A stretch of DNA of 64,000 nucleotides from Pachypanchax playfairii (Eukaryota; Chordata; Actinopteri; Cyprinodontiformes; Aplocheilidae). The stretch covers positions 173,559 to 237,558 of the forward strand of contig SSNP01000059.1 in NCBI GenBank assembly GCA_006937955.1, read 5' to 3'. The notes under the pieces are model-generated. The model did no database searches. It saw only the letters and a list, made by a program, of their open reading frames with translations, and had not been told where the DNA came from. The position numbers and the translations under genes are program-made. Within the stretch, counting starts at the first letter, position 1. Every line of letters begins with the position of its first letter. Shown piece by piece: positions 1-12,300 of the stretch.

Positions 1-301
1 TAAAATATAAAACACATTCTGTTTAATTTGCTTTTGTTTATTATGTAATCACATGTGTTCTTTCTTAATTTGGATGTCTTCAGTAACGAGATAAGTGAGA
101 ACAAACTTGTGTCTGATCCTGTACCTGCAAGTTGTTGCATTTACTGTTGTTTTATTGGTGATACAGAAAATAGAATAGTAAATATTTTCTTGCTCTAAAT
201 TGAGGTCGACACCCCTTCATCTCTGTGTAACTCAGTATCTTCTACTGTATGTTTATCTGCTGCACCCGGCATTATTTGTTTCTTTTTCTCTGTTTTTTCA
301 G
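1..301 (+). other. psen1: psen1 upstream intron sequence
   Basis: This stretch precedes the first coding exon of psen1 and ends in a pyrimidine-rich tract and an AG acceptor at 300-301. It is most simply the 3' part of the intron after a non-coding first exon that lies outside the window. No promoter or other gene was seen in it. Confidence 0.6.
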
Positions 302-384
302 GATAAACGTTTGGTTTGCATGTGAGGACAAGCGTCCACCAAGCCAACATGGCAAACAAAGCAGAGGATGTTGAAAACAATCTG
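302..384 (+). CDS. psen1: psen1 first coding exon with 5' UTR
   Basis: The exon follows a TTTTTTCAG acceptor. Positions 302-348 are 5' UTR and 349-384 encode MANKAEDVENNL in phase 0; the donor is gtcagt at 385. The phase joins cleanly to the exon at 4244. The peptide is shorter than the human N-terminus and hardly conserved, so the exon rests on splice sites, Kozak context and phase rather than similarity. Confidence 0.8.
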
Positions 385-3300
385 GTCAGTGTGAAAACAC
401 GTGTCACAGCTGTTTTAATGTTCTTTTTAATCTGAGAAATACACTGGATAAGGATTAACCTGCATGTCAAGACACTTCTTCTCAATATCTGTATGATGTA
501 ATTCTGTTATGAGTTATTTAAAGCTGATGTGTTTATTGATGTTATAACAAGCTTTTATACATTTAAACTTAATGAGCTACAGTAAATGAATGTAGTTTTA
601 TAAATCTGTTTGGACTTTCCACTTTAATTGTAACTATACACTCACCGGCCACTATATTAGGTACACCATGCTAGTAACGGGTTGGACCCCCTTTTGCCTT
701 CAGAACTGCCTCAATTCTTTGTGGCATAGATTCAACAAGGTGCTGGAAGCATTCCTCAGAGAGTTTGGTCCATATTGACATGATGGCATCACACAGTTGG
801 CGCAGATTTGTCGGCTGCACATCCATGATGCGAATCTCCCATTCCACCACATCCCAAAGATGCTCTATTGGATTGAGATCTGGTGACTGTGGAGGCCATT
901 TGAGTACAGTGAACTCATTGTCATGTTCAAGAAACCAGTCCGAGATGATTCCAGCTTTATGACATGGCGCATTATCCTGCTGAAAGTAGCCATCAGAAGT
1001 TGGGTACATTGTGGTCATAAAGGGATGGACATGGTCAGCAACAATACTCAGGTAGGCTGTGGCGTTGTAACGATGCTCAATTGGTACCAAGGGGCCCAAA
1101 GAGTGCCAAGAAAATATCCCCCACACCATTACACCACCACCACCAGCCTGAACCGTTGATACAAGGCAGGATGGATCCATGCTTTCATGTTGTTGACGCC
1201 AAATTCTGACCCTACCATCCGAATGTCGCAGCAGAAATCGAGACTCATCAGACCAGGCAACGTTTTTCCAATCTTCTATTGTCCAGTTTCGATGAGCTTG
1301 TGCAAATTGTAGCCTCAGTTTCCTGTTCTTAGCTGAAAGGAGTGGCACCCGGCGTGGTCTTCTGCTGCTGTAGCCCATCTGCCTCAAAGTTCGACGTACT
1401 GTGCGTTCAGAGATGCTCTTCTGCCTACCTTGGTTGTAACAAGTGGTTATTTGAGTCACTGTTGCCTTTCTATCAGCTCGAACCAGTCTGGCCATTCTCC
1501 TCTGACCTCTGGCATCAACAAGGCATTTCCGCCCACAGAACTGCCGCTCACTGGATATTTTTTCTTTTTCGGACCATTCTCTGTAAACCCTAGAGATGGT
1601 TGTGCGTGAAAATCCCAGTAGATCAGCAGTTTCTGAAATACTCAGACCAGCCATTCTGGCACCAACAACCATGCCACGTTCAAAGTCACTCAAATCACCT
1701 TTCTTCCCCATACTGATGCTCGGTTTGAACTGCAGGAGATTGTCTTGACCATGTGTACATGCCTAAATGCACTGAGTTGCCGCCATGTGATTGGCTGATT
1801 AGAAGTTAAGTGTTAACGAGCAGTTGGACAGGTGTACCTAATAAAGTGGCCGGTGAGTGTAAATGAAGATGTTTCTCCACAGCTGATAGAGTCAAATTCC
1901 CTTTTTACTGCAACAACCTGAAACCTGAATAAGGTGTTTTGTTTATCCCATAACAAATTATACCTGCACTGTATTTTTTATTTTTATTTTGCACTGCTGC
2001 ACATTAATGGACTGTTAACAGTATAAGACTTATATTGTTAATGTGAAACTAGATGTTGGTTAATCAACACCAGATCAGTTCAGTACTTTGTACCTTCAGT
2101 GCTTTTGGTTTCACAGTGACATCATTTCCTGTATGAAGAAACAAGGCTGTATAAATGTTGTTGTTCAGATCCACCTCTGGGGATTCATTCCTCCATATTT
2201 TCTGTGTTCCTAGTTACATTAGCTCATGTTCTTGCTACTACAAGTCTTCACTTGTTTGACAGTTTGCGTTCACACAGTGTTTTACAATCACACTTTTGTC
2301 TTGATGCATCAGATTTTCAGGCTGAACATTGTGTTGAAATCTTTCTTCACTGTTCAAATCAGAAAAGCAAGCAGGAAAAGTTTGAGATAAATTAGCTTTA
2401 AGCTAATAACTAGTTGGATCTATTTGTCAGTGACATAAAATAAATGGTCCAGTTTGGTTGGTTTGATGGGTCTGTACACAGGCTTGGTCACCTGACGGTG
2501 ATCGTAGGTCTACCAGTCTAAAGAGAAGACAACTGGATGTCTGCTTTCACATTGGACATGAGGACAGCTGGACTCTGTGTTTGAACCTGTTCAGTTTATT
2601 GTGCTGTGCAACAGCAGAATAGATCAGCTGTCACGTGTATGACACATGTGTCATGATGTGTGGTGTTTTTGGACTCAGAAATGCAGGAAAACTTTTATTA
2701 AGATTAAAACAAAAGGCCGACGTGGGAGCAGAAACCGTTACTCACAAACTGAGACTGGAAACGAGCAACACAGCGTGAGGAAAGATACTGACAAATGAAT
2801 GAAGGAGCAGGGAGGCTGATCAGGTGAATGTGGAACATGTTAAAAAACCCAGAAGTAGCTGTGAGGAACATGCGATGTAAGACGGGACACGGAAGCAAAA
2901 ATAAAACTAATTACTGAACTCAACAAACTGAACAGAAAATCAATCCATAAAATGAAACAAATCACAAAATAAACAAAACCTCCTGACTAAAAGAGAAATA
3001 AAGCAAATGATAAGAAACAACAGGAAATAAAGAACATTTTCACAATAAAATCACAGGAAACTCCTGATGACTCCTAAACCATAACAAAAACAAACACAAA
3101 GCACCCGCCCACTCCACACACATGGGGACCATCCATTGACTTCCATTGATTTTAGTAACTAGATTTATACCTAACCCAAACCCTTTTACTAACCTTAACC
3201 ATTACTGATCTATAACTAACCCTAAGACTAACTAAAACTCTATTCACACCATACCTATAAACCTAACCCCTAACCCTAAAAAGGGGAGTCCCCCTTATGG

Positions 3301-6300
3301 GGACCAGGCTTCGGTCCCCACAAGAACCCTCGGACCCCAGAAAGATAGTAAAAGTCAGGAAACTGGTCCTCAGGAGGTCAGAAATACAAACACACACACA
3401 CACAACCCTGACAGCTGTAGTGGGAGAATTAAACAAGTTGAGTGAGTTGAAAAGGAAAAAGATTGAATAATTTCATGCATGAAATGAGCATGACACACAA
3501 ACGTTGGTACATTAGAGTGAGGCTCATCTAGCAGTCTTCTATGAGGCTGATACAAGGACCATCAGAACGCTGGTCATCACCAGACCAGAACATCTTAGAC
3601 ACATTGATAATCTGTAGCTACAAATTTAATCTGAGCACTTGTTGTCATTGCGATATGCTTGTATAAATGACACTGCAGTAACCTATTGAACATCCCCCAC
3701 ACAGTATGTTCTCCCCTATTGTACAACAGATGTTGAGCCTTCAACATCTGGCATGACATGAAGATAAAACTGCCTACTAATCACTTAAAACTTAAGATGT
3801 AACATGAAACTTCTTGAAGAACCAAACAGGTGTCTGACCAGGGTTTTATCTGATAATTGTTCACCAACTGGTGCTAAAAGTTACAAGATAATTACTAATG
3901 TGTTTTGTTTATAAAACAAATGTTAAACTTTTCCAATGTCTGGGTGAGCAGTAATTCATCTTTTAGAACATTATTAGAGTATCATGTCAAAGAGCAGATT
4001 GGAGCTGGGAAAGATGATTGAAATGGGACAGTTTCTTATTCTATCCCCTAAAAGCGTTTTATAATTACCGTAATGACGTGTCTGTGTTAAACTCTGCCTG
4101 GAATGATTGAGTGAATCTCATTCTGTCTGTTTTGTGTTTGTTTTGTTCTGTTACCATAAACATTTATTTTTTAAGTCAAATATCTTAATATAGCTCTAAA
4201 TTTCATACATGTGTTGAATAATGAGGTTTTTCTCATTCCAAAGGGCCAACAGGAGTCCAACACATCCCCAGAACCCATTCAGCAGCACCAGGAGACTGTG
4301 GGGACCAGAGCGCAGTCCAGGGGACACTCAGGGGCTGGAGGAGGAGGAGATGATGCAGGTGGCAACGACAACAGCCCAGAGCAAAATGGACAACCCCCCA
4401 ACAATCGTCCTCCTCAAGTTGTGGAGAACGAGGAGGATGAGGACGAGGAAATGACCTTAAAATATGGAGCCAAGCACGTCATCATGCTGTTCGTTCCTGT
4501 GACCCTCTGTATGGTGGTTGTTGTTGCAACCATCAAGTCTGTCGGCTATTACACCCGGAACGATGGACAGAGACTGTGAGTGTCATGATCTTTATCAGTC
4601 TGATAGTTAAAGACGGTGTGGGACTTTGTCCAAATCTGGATTCATGTACAGTACAACAAGCTGCCTCTAGGTGGAGCTAATGTGACATAGTTGACTTTTT
4701 ATCACACTTGCATTGTGTATCTACAAAGACAGAATAGACTGTCTGATTTTGGCTCAGTAACACCATGATCTCAGCATATTGGTGTTAATTGCATTTACTC
4801 TGTTTTCCAGTGTTCTGCTGTGTAATAATATCTCTATATAATCTTCTCTCCAGGATTTACACTCCGTTCCCTGAAGAGACAGACACAGTAGCACAGAGAG
4901 CTGTCAACTCCATCCTGAACGCCACCATCATGATTACTGTCATCATCGTCATGACTCTGGTGCTGGTGCTGTTATACAAGTACCGCTGCTACAAGGTACA
5001 GACTTAATTAATCAGGAGATGGACTCTAAGCAGAAGTTATGTCCCTTTATAAAAACTACATTTATCACATTTAACACTTTGCTTCAAGAGATCCAGCTGC
5101 TGTCGTCTGCATTGAAGCAACATGTAGTGACTTCTTTTGGGAGTTGCATGTCAAACTAAACCTAAAGTGTTTTATTATATTATAAACGTTGAATATGGAA
5201 CAATTTCATAAAAAGCAATACTTAAAAAAAATACTACTTCCACTGGGTGTTTAGAGGGGTGCAGAATGAAAGTACAGATCCACACACTAGATGGTGCTGT
5301 GGTGTTCACGTTCCATATCCAACCTTTAATCAAAGGAAGCAGGTTACACGTTCTCCAGACTAGGGCTGGGCCAAATCAGACCTTTCATGGTAATACGGGT
5401 ACAATGTTTGGAAATGATATGAAATGAAATATCGCCGTAGAATATGGGTGAAATGCGCAGGGCCCTTGTTATCATCTGATCATAAGCACATGGAGGAGGA
5501 AGCATGACGGTGACAGAAGGATGAAAATGGTTCATTGACTGACAGATGAATCAGAGTTGGTTTGTAAAAAAGGTACAACTCCCATGACGTGGAACTGGTT
5601 GGTTTTAACCCATCAGATACAGCAAAGCACGACGTTCTGCAGAACCTGCAAGCAGACCGTCACAGTGAAGAGTGGAAACACGACAAATATATTGTGAAAT
5701 TTTGACGTACGTCGTCCCGCCAGTCATATCGCAACTTTTCAAATATATATTGTGATAAATATTTTTGGCTATATTGCCCTGCCCTACACCAGACTGTTGC
5801 ATAACAAAGGTTGCAAAAATCCAGGAAATAGAGAACCAAAGTTCTCTATTGTGAGTAAAACCACAAAATTTATAGAAAAAACATTCTTGATGGCGTCTCA
5901 ACTAGTGAATCTAAATCGATATCTCAGCCCTTTCTATTTGTTTGAATGCTAAAATTTCACACTAATTTAACCAAATTTTCAATTATAATTTTGTGTTCTG
6001 AACATAATTACAATCAAACATCTAACCAAAGTTAAACAAATCAAATTAACTAATTAATAAATAAAACAATTGAAAAATAAAAAAATAATAATAAAGTCTA
6101 ACCGAGTGTCAGCAGAGAAGCTAACGTTAGCGCCACAACACACAGAGTAAAATTCTAAGATTTCTTCACAGGAAAAATAACCTATAAATTAGTGGCAAAT
6201 ATGTTTAAGAAACAAGCGGTCGATAATTATAAAGATTGTCTAAAACAAACAAACAAAGCAAATAATTTGCTACACGAGATGTTTTCCCTGAGAACAGTTA

Positions 6301-9300
6301 CTTTGTTTTGTACTTACCTTTACCTGGGGACTTACCTTGATATGTTAAATTTACAAATACTGCAGTAAAAGAATAGATATTCCAGTATATGTACCTAGTG
6401 ATGTCAAATTCCCAATGTAAAAGCACTAAAAAGTTGATATTGGAGACAAAATTTAGAAATCTGCAGTCTGAGAAACCTCTTTTGATAAAGGAAACATGTT
6501 TGTCTCTTTTTTGTGATAAAACCAAAATGCTTGAGTTTAGTTCAGTTTTTTTCAGCTTATGACTTTAGAAAAATCTGAAGTGAAGCCTTACCTTGTACTC
6601 CAAACAAAACATTCGACTGAAGCTTTCTGGGTACTGCATGCATATAGGACCCCACCTGAAGCATCAGGCTGCCCGCGGATGAGCCTGACTTTAAATTGGC
6701 TCTACCAAATGTCTTACTTCAGAATGTCTCACATATACAACATGTTTCATGTTATTATGAGGCCACTTGCAACATGTAGAAAAGTTCCAGTCTGGTTTCA
6801 AACCCAGAACCTTCTCGCTGCAAGGCAACTGCTCTACTAAGGGGCGGCTGTGGCTCAGTGGGTAGAACGGTCGTCTCCTGTTCAGAAGGTTGGTGGATCG
6901 ATCCCAGCTTCCGCCACCACATGTTGAAGTGTCCTTGGGCAAAACACTGAACCCCATGTAGCCCCCCAATCTGCACATCGGGTTGTGTGAGTGTTAGCCC
7001 CTACTCTCTCCCCCTGGTTTACATATCAGGTTGTGTGAATGGGTAAATGTGAAAAACTTGTAGTGTGAAAGCGCTTTGAGTGGTCTGAATGACTAGAAAA
7101 GTGCTATACAAATACAGGACATTTAACATTTACCAACTGCTCTACCAACTGCACCACCGTGCAGACATTAATGTATATAATACTACCTTTATATAGCTGT
7201 ACTACATCCAGCCTCATATTTTAAAGGAATGTAAAACTGATTAGAGAAGTTCTTACTTAATGAAAGCTACCAGTAAAGTTGGTAATCCAGTGTTGTAGCA
7301 CATGTTTAACTTAGTAAGAACTTTCTGTTCCTGTCTGTAGTGAAACCCAGACAAATGGCCGTGTTGGTACTGCAGATATCTTGATGAACTGATTATAGGA
7401 AACGAGGCTGTACAATGAACTCTGATCTGTCCTTGTCAGGTGATCCAGGGTTGGCTCTTCCTCTCCTCGCTCCTGTTGCTCTTCCTTTTTTCCTACATCT
7501 ACCTCCAGTAAGCATCAACATGTAGAAGGATGTGACTATGTGTGAAGTTTTTCATGATGTTAGACAGTATTTCCATTTGGTCTCTGCTCTTTCCGACAGA
7601 GAGGTTTTCAGAACCTACAATGTGGCTATGGACTACTTCACCCTGGCAATAATAGTGTGGAATTTTGGGGTGGTGGGCATGATGTGTATCCACTGGAAGG
7701 GACCACTGCGGCTCCAGCAGGCTTACCTCATCATGATCAGCGCTCTAATGGCTCTGGTTTTCATCAAGTATCTGCCAGAATGGACAGCTTGGCTCATACT
7801 AGCCGTCATATCTGTTTATGGTAAATCATCATTTCTACTTTTCAGCCTCTTAATTTTTACCTTTATAACAGCCTTTAAAGGGAAATTTGTACAACAATAT
7901 TTATTTTGTTTGATTTAGTATTTAATGAAGAAATATGAAAGATTTAAATAAGACGGGTATCATTTTCCCTTTTATATATAAAGTCCTTCTAAAATTTGGG
8001 AAACAATAAACGGATCATTACAAGATGAATCATAACTTTGAAACGAACCAACATGCTACAATGCTAACAACAGGATTTATTAATAATGATTTTATTGTTT
8101 CTTCCAGGTTAAAGAAGTTGTTTTATGAACCCAGGTTTTCAGTAAATTGACAAAAAACAGTTTGAGAAGAAAAGTTAAATCTCACTGTTAAGATGTTTAT
8201 AATTAATTAATTTTTAACAGAAAATTGATGCGTGTCGTGTGTTAAACTTGCCAGTGTATTAAAAACTAATCTAAGATCTGTAACATGATCCTTTTCTACG
8301 TGCCCTTTTTTTTTTTTTTTAAGGTCTTTAAAAAGCCGAACTTTAAGAACTGGAGTTTAGATGGATTAAATTTTGTTTGCCTAGATAAAAAAAATCATTT
8401 CTTGGTGGTTATAAAATGGATTTTTATATTGGGGAAAACAATCCAGGGTTATGAAACACTGAACAGTTCACTAATAAATCATTATTATTAAATATATTGA
8501 TATGTATTAGAATGTTTTTGTTTTGGGTTTTCTCTTGTGTCAAAGTAAATCCATCTTTATATTTCTATTTAGACTTTAATGTTTTAGTTTTGTTTTTTTT
8601 ATAAAAGTCATTAAATTTGAATCTGAATGAGAGCAGGAATTAGAATGTGGTTTCTTCAGTGCCCATGCTCTGCGCTTTTTGAACCAGTAACTCTGTATCT
8701 GATATCAGATTATATGTAGAAACTAAAACACTGATCAGACTTTTGTTTCCTGTCATAGATCTGTTGGCGGTTCTCTGTCCTAAAGGCCCTCTGAGGATCC
8801 TTGTTGAGACGGCTCAGGAGAGGAATGAACCCATCTTTCCAGCTCTTATCTACTCTTGTAAGATAAACACTGTTTCTAGGTCTTAATGGTGCGTTCACAC
8901 CGGCCGCTTTGTAAACGCCAAGCAACGTTCACAACGCTTCAAGTTTGAAGCTTGTACCGCCTGACCGTTAAAAAGAGCACGTAGGCGGGGCTTTCTTTGT
9001 TATCGGATGTTCTGAGCTATGGCGGATCATATAGAGAGAGTGGTTTGGCTTTATTTACTCTGTTTGTGGACACACTCCATTCTTCAGATGTGTTCTGAGT
9101 TTGAGGAGTTAAACCATTTGCTCCAGGAGCTACATATGGATGAGGTTAGCTTCCAGCGCTACTTCCGTCTGTCCCGCGGCCTGTTTGAAGACTTCCTGCT
9201 TCATTCAGGTTACTTGCAGTGACGTCACTACGATGAGACGCTCTGATTGGTTGACACGCCGCTTCAAGATCGTCAAAAGTTCAGCTAGCTGAACTTCTGC

Positions 9301-12300
9301 GTTGCTCGCGTTTCAAGCTTCAAATGCCTGAAACGCTTGAAAAGTTTTGAAAGTTGATGCTGCTAACGCTCACAAAGCAACGCAGAGACTCTGACAGACT
9401 CCATCATAGACTTTATATGTAAACTTGACGTTTCTGATGTTGACGGTTGGGCCGGTGTGAACGCACCATTAGTGTTTAACTATGGAGTAGTAACAAGTTA
9501 CCAGTTATTCTAGTCACATCTCACTTCCTGGTTAGAATTCTTTATAATCAGCTGTTTGACCAACAACATTTCTCAAGGAGAAACAAATATTTCGTTTCTT
9601 ATTTATTTATTGCATTTTTCCCCTTTCTTTTAGTTTTTACTGATCATCACATCCCAACCCTCACAGTTCCTGCTGATTATTACTACATGTATTTAGATTT
9701 TTAAGCCCAGAGCAAGGGTGCAGATTGGATAAACTGGGGGGACAAAGTTATTCTCCCAATCAATCAAACCGTGTTCTCCCTCAGCAGATGATAAAGGCAC
9801 CAGATCAGCGTTGCCAACTGTTTCTGACAGAAAGTAACTAGATGTTGACAAATGATGCATATTAATAATCAGGGGTGCACATAATATTTTTGGCCTGGTT
9901 CTCAGAAGAGAACCTAGGGTTGTTGCTCGGTCCTCACATCTTTAAATGTGTCTCGCTGTGTCTCTTCCGAGCTCCTCTGCTTTGTTTTTGGTTTCATCAA
10001 GCTTCAAATTCAGTCTGTTTACTTTACCTGGCTCTATATTTGTTTCAATAAAAATGCTTTAATTGTTGAAAAAATCAAGAGAAACCAGTAAAATATAAAA
10101 ATACTGGTAAAAAAAAACCTTTCAGAGTTCAGGTTGGATTGTTTACAGGTTTGATTGTTCACTTTAATCTACATTTAACAGTTTGGTGTTGAAATTTATT
10201 AGTCAGCTGTTGGGGCTTCTGTCATTTACTGTAAATGTTTTTTGTTTTGAAATGATGAGGATGTTTGTAATGTGATGCAGTCAGATAAAAAGATACACTG
10301 GACAGTTATGGGGTATTGACTGCATATCCCATAGTGCTTTGCGCGCATTCAAAATGGCGCGGATCACAGACAAATACGCTGATACTGTTGATTAAAACAG
10401 GTGGTTTTCTGTATTTTATAGCACAAAAAGGTAGTTCTACACGTCTGTGCCACGATGGTCTATTTGTCTTATTCAGTGAATTTTTTCAGTTTTGACGCGA
10501 TGCAGAATCCTGCAGTCAGCTGCACTGATCTGACTGACTGAAAATCCGTCACACTGGCAAACTGATACACAGAGACAGAGACGCAGCATCAGCTGATCAG
10601 CTGGAACTTCGGCGCTCTGGCTGAGAAACATATCAGTCAAACAAAAGAAGTCAACGGGATTCTTCATTTATTTGACAATGAACCGCCTCTGATTAACCTA
10701 AAAATTCACGCAGCTCAGCCAAACCAATGTTAAGTACGCAAACGCGTGTTGCAACTTTTCATCTGGTGCACATTTTATATTTTGACAGTGTGTGCAGACC
10801 TGCGGACCACTTATGTGCACCCCTGGTAATAATGCATCACATCAGTGTGATGATGTCACTGATCATGTGGCTGAAAAAACTGTGTACAATAAAACCAGTG
10901 TTCTCAGATATGTCCAAATCAAAACTATAAAACAGACAGGACAAGAGAAGATTGCAGAAACAATGAGGAAAAAAAAAAAAATTATATATATATATATATA
11001 CACTCACCGGCCACTTTATTAGGTACACCTGTCCAACTGCTCGTTAACACTTTCTAATCAGCCAATCACATGGCGGCAACTCAGTGCATTTAGGCATGTA
11101 CACATGGTCAAGACAATCTCCTGCAGTTCAAACCGAGCATCAGTATGGGGAAGAAAGGTGATTTGAGTGACTTTGAACGTGGCATGGTTGTTGGTGCCAG
11201 AATGGCTGGTCTGAGTATTTCAGAAACTGCTGATCTACTGGGATTTTCACGCACAACCATCTCTAGGGTTTACAGAGAATTGTCCGAAAAAGAAAAAATA
11301 TCCAGTGAGCGGCAGTTCTGTGGGCGGAAATGCCTTGTTGATGCCAGAGGTCAGAGGAGAATGGCCAGACTGGTTCGAGCTGATAGAAAGGCAACAGTGA
11401 CTCAAATAACCACTCGTTACAACCAAGGTAGGCAGAAGAGCATCTCTGAACGCACAGTACGTCGAACTTTGAGGCAGATGGGCTACAGCAGCAGAAGACC
11501 ACGCCGGGTGCCACTCCTTTCAGCTAAGAACAGGAAACTGAGGCTACAATTTGCACAAGCTCATCGAAATTGGACAATAGAAGATTGGAAAAACGTTGCC
11601 TGGTCTGATGAGTCTCGATTTCTGCTGCGACATTCGGATGGTAGGGTCAGAATTTAGCGTCAACAACATGAAAGCATGGATCCATCCTGCCTTGTATCAA
11701 CGGTTCAGGCTGGTGGTGGTGGTGTAATGGTGTGGGGAATATTTTCTTGGCACTCTTTGGGCCCCTTGGTACCAATTGAGCATCGTTACAACGCCACAGC
11801 CTACCTGAGTATTGTTGCTGACCATGTCCATCCCTTTATGACCACAATGTACCCAACTTCTGATGGCTACTTTCAGCAGGATAATGCGCCATGTCATAAA
11901 GCTGGAATCATCTCGGACTGGTTTCTTGAACATGACAATGAGTTCACTGTACTCAAATGGCCTCCACAGTCACCAGATCTCAATCCAATAGAGCATCTTT
12001 GGGATGTGGTGGAACGGGAGATTCGCATCATGGATGTGCAGCCGACAAATCTGCGCCAACTGTGTGATGCCATCATGTCAATATGGACCAAACTCTCTGA
12101 GGAATGCTTCCAGCACCTTGTTGAATCTATGCCACGAAGAATTGAGGCAGTTCTGAAGGCAAAAGGGGGTCCAACCCGTTACTAGCATGGTGTACCTAAT
12201 AAAGTGGCCGGTGAGTGTATATATATATATAGATATATAGATATATATATCTATATATATAGATATATATATATAGATATACAGTGGGGCAAAGAAGTAT

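Larger units (their letters stand above)
385..4243 (+). other. psen1: psen1 intron after the first coding exon
   Basis: This 3.9-kb intron holds a full DD36E Tc1/mariner copy (639-1859), a repeat-like A-rich stretch (about 2640-3060) and a C-rich, telomere-like repeat (about 3117-3335). The remaining parts, 1862-2640 and 3340-4243, are AT-rich and show no feature I can support. Confidence 0.7.
4576..7439 (+). other. psen1: psen1 introns flanking the TM2 exon
   Basis: The region contains the TM2 exon at 4854-4995, a hAT-type element at 5361-5786 and nested tRNA-derived SINEs at about 6785-7165. The other stretches, 4996-5350, 5790-6780 and 7170-7439, are AT-rich intron in which I see nothing supportable. 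Confidence 0.6.

Noticed and set aside
3180..3285. Interstitial telomere from chromosome fusion
   Set aside because: The CCCTAA units are degenerate and lie inside a framed dispersed repeat common in fish.
6839..7133. tRNA genes at the SINE heads (also 24617 and 32790)
   Set aside because: A and B boxes are present, but they lie in SINE copies with SINE tails and no intact cloverleaf.
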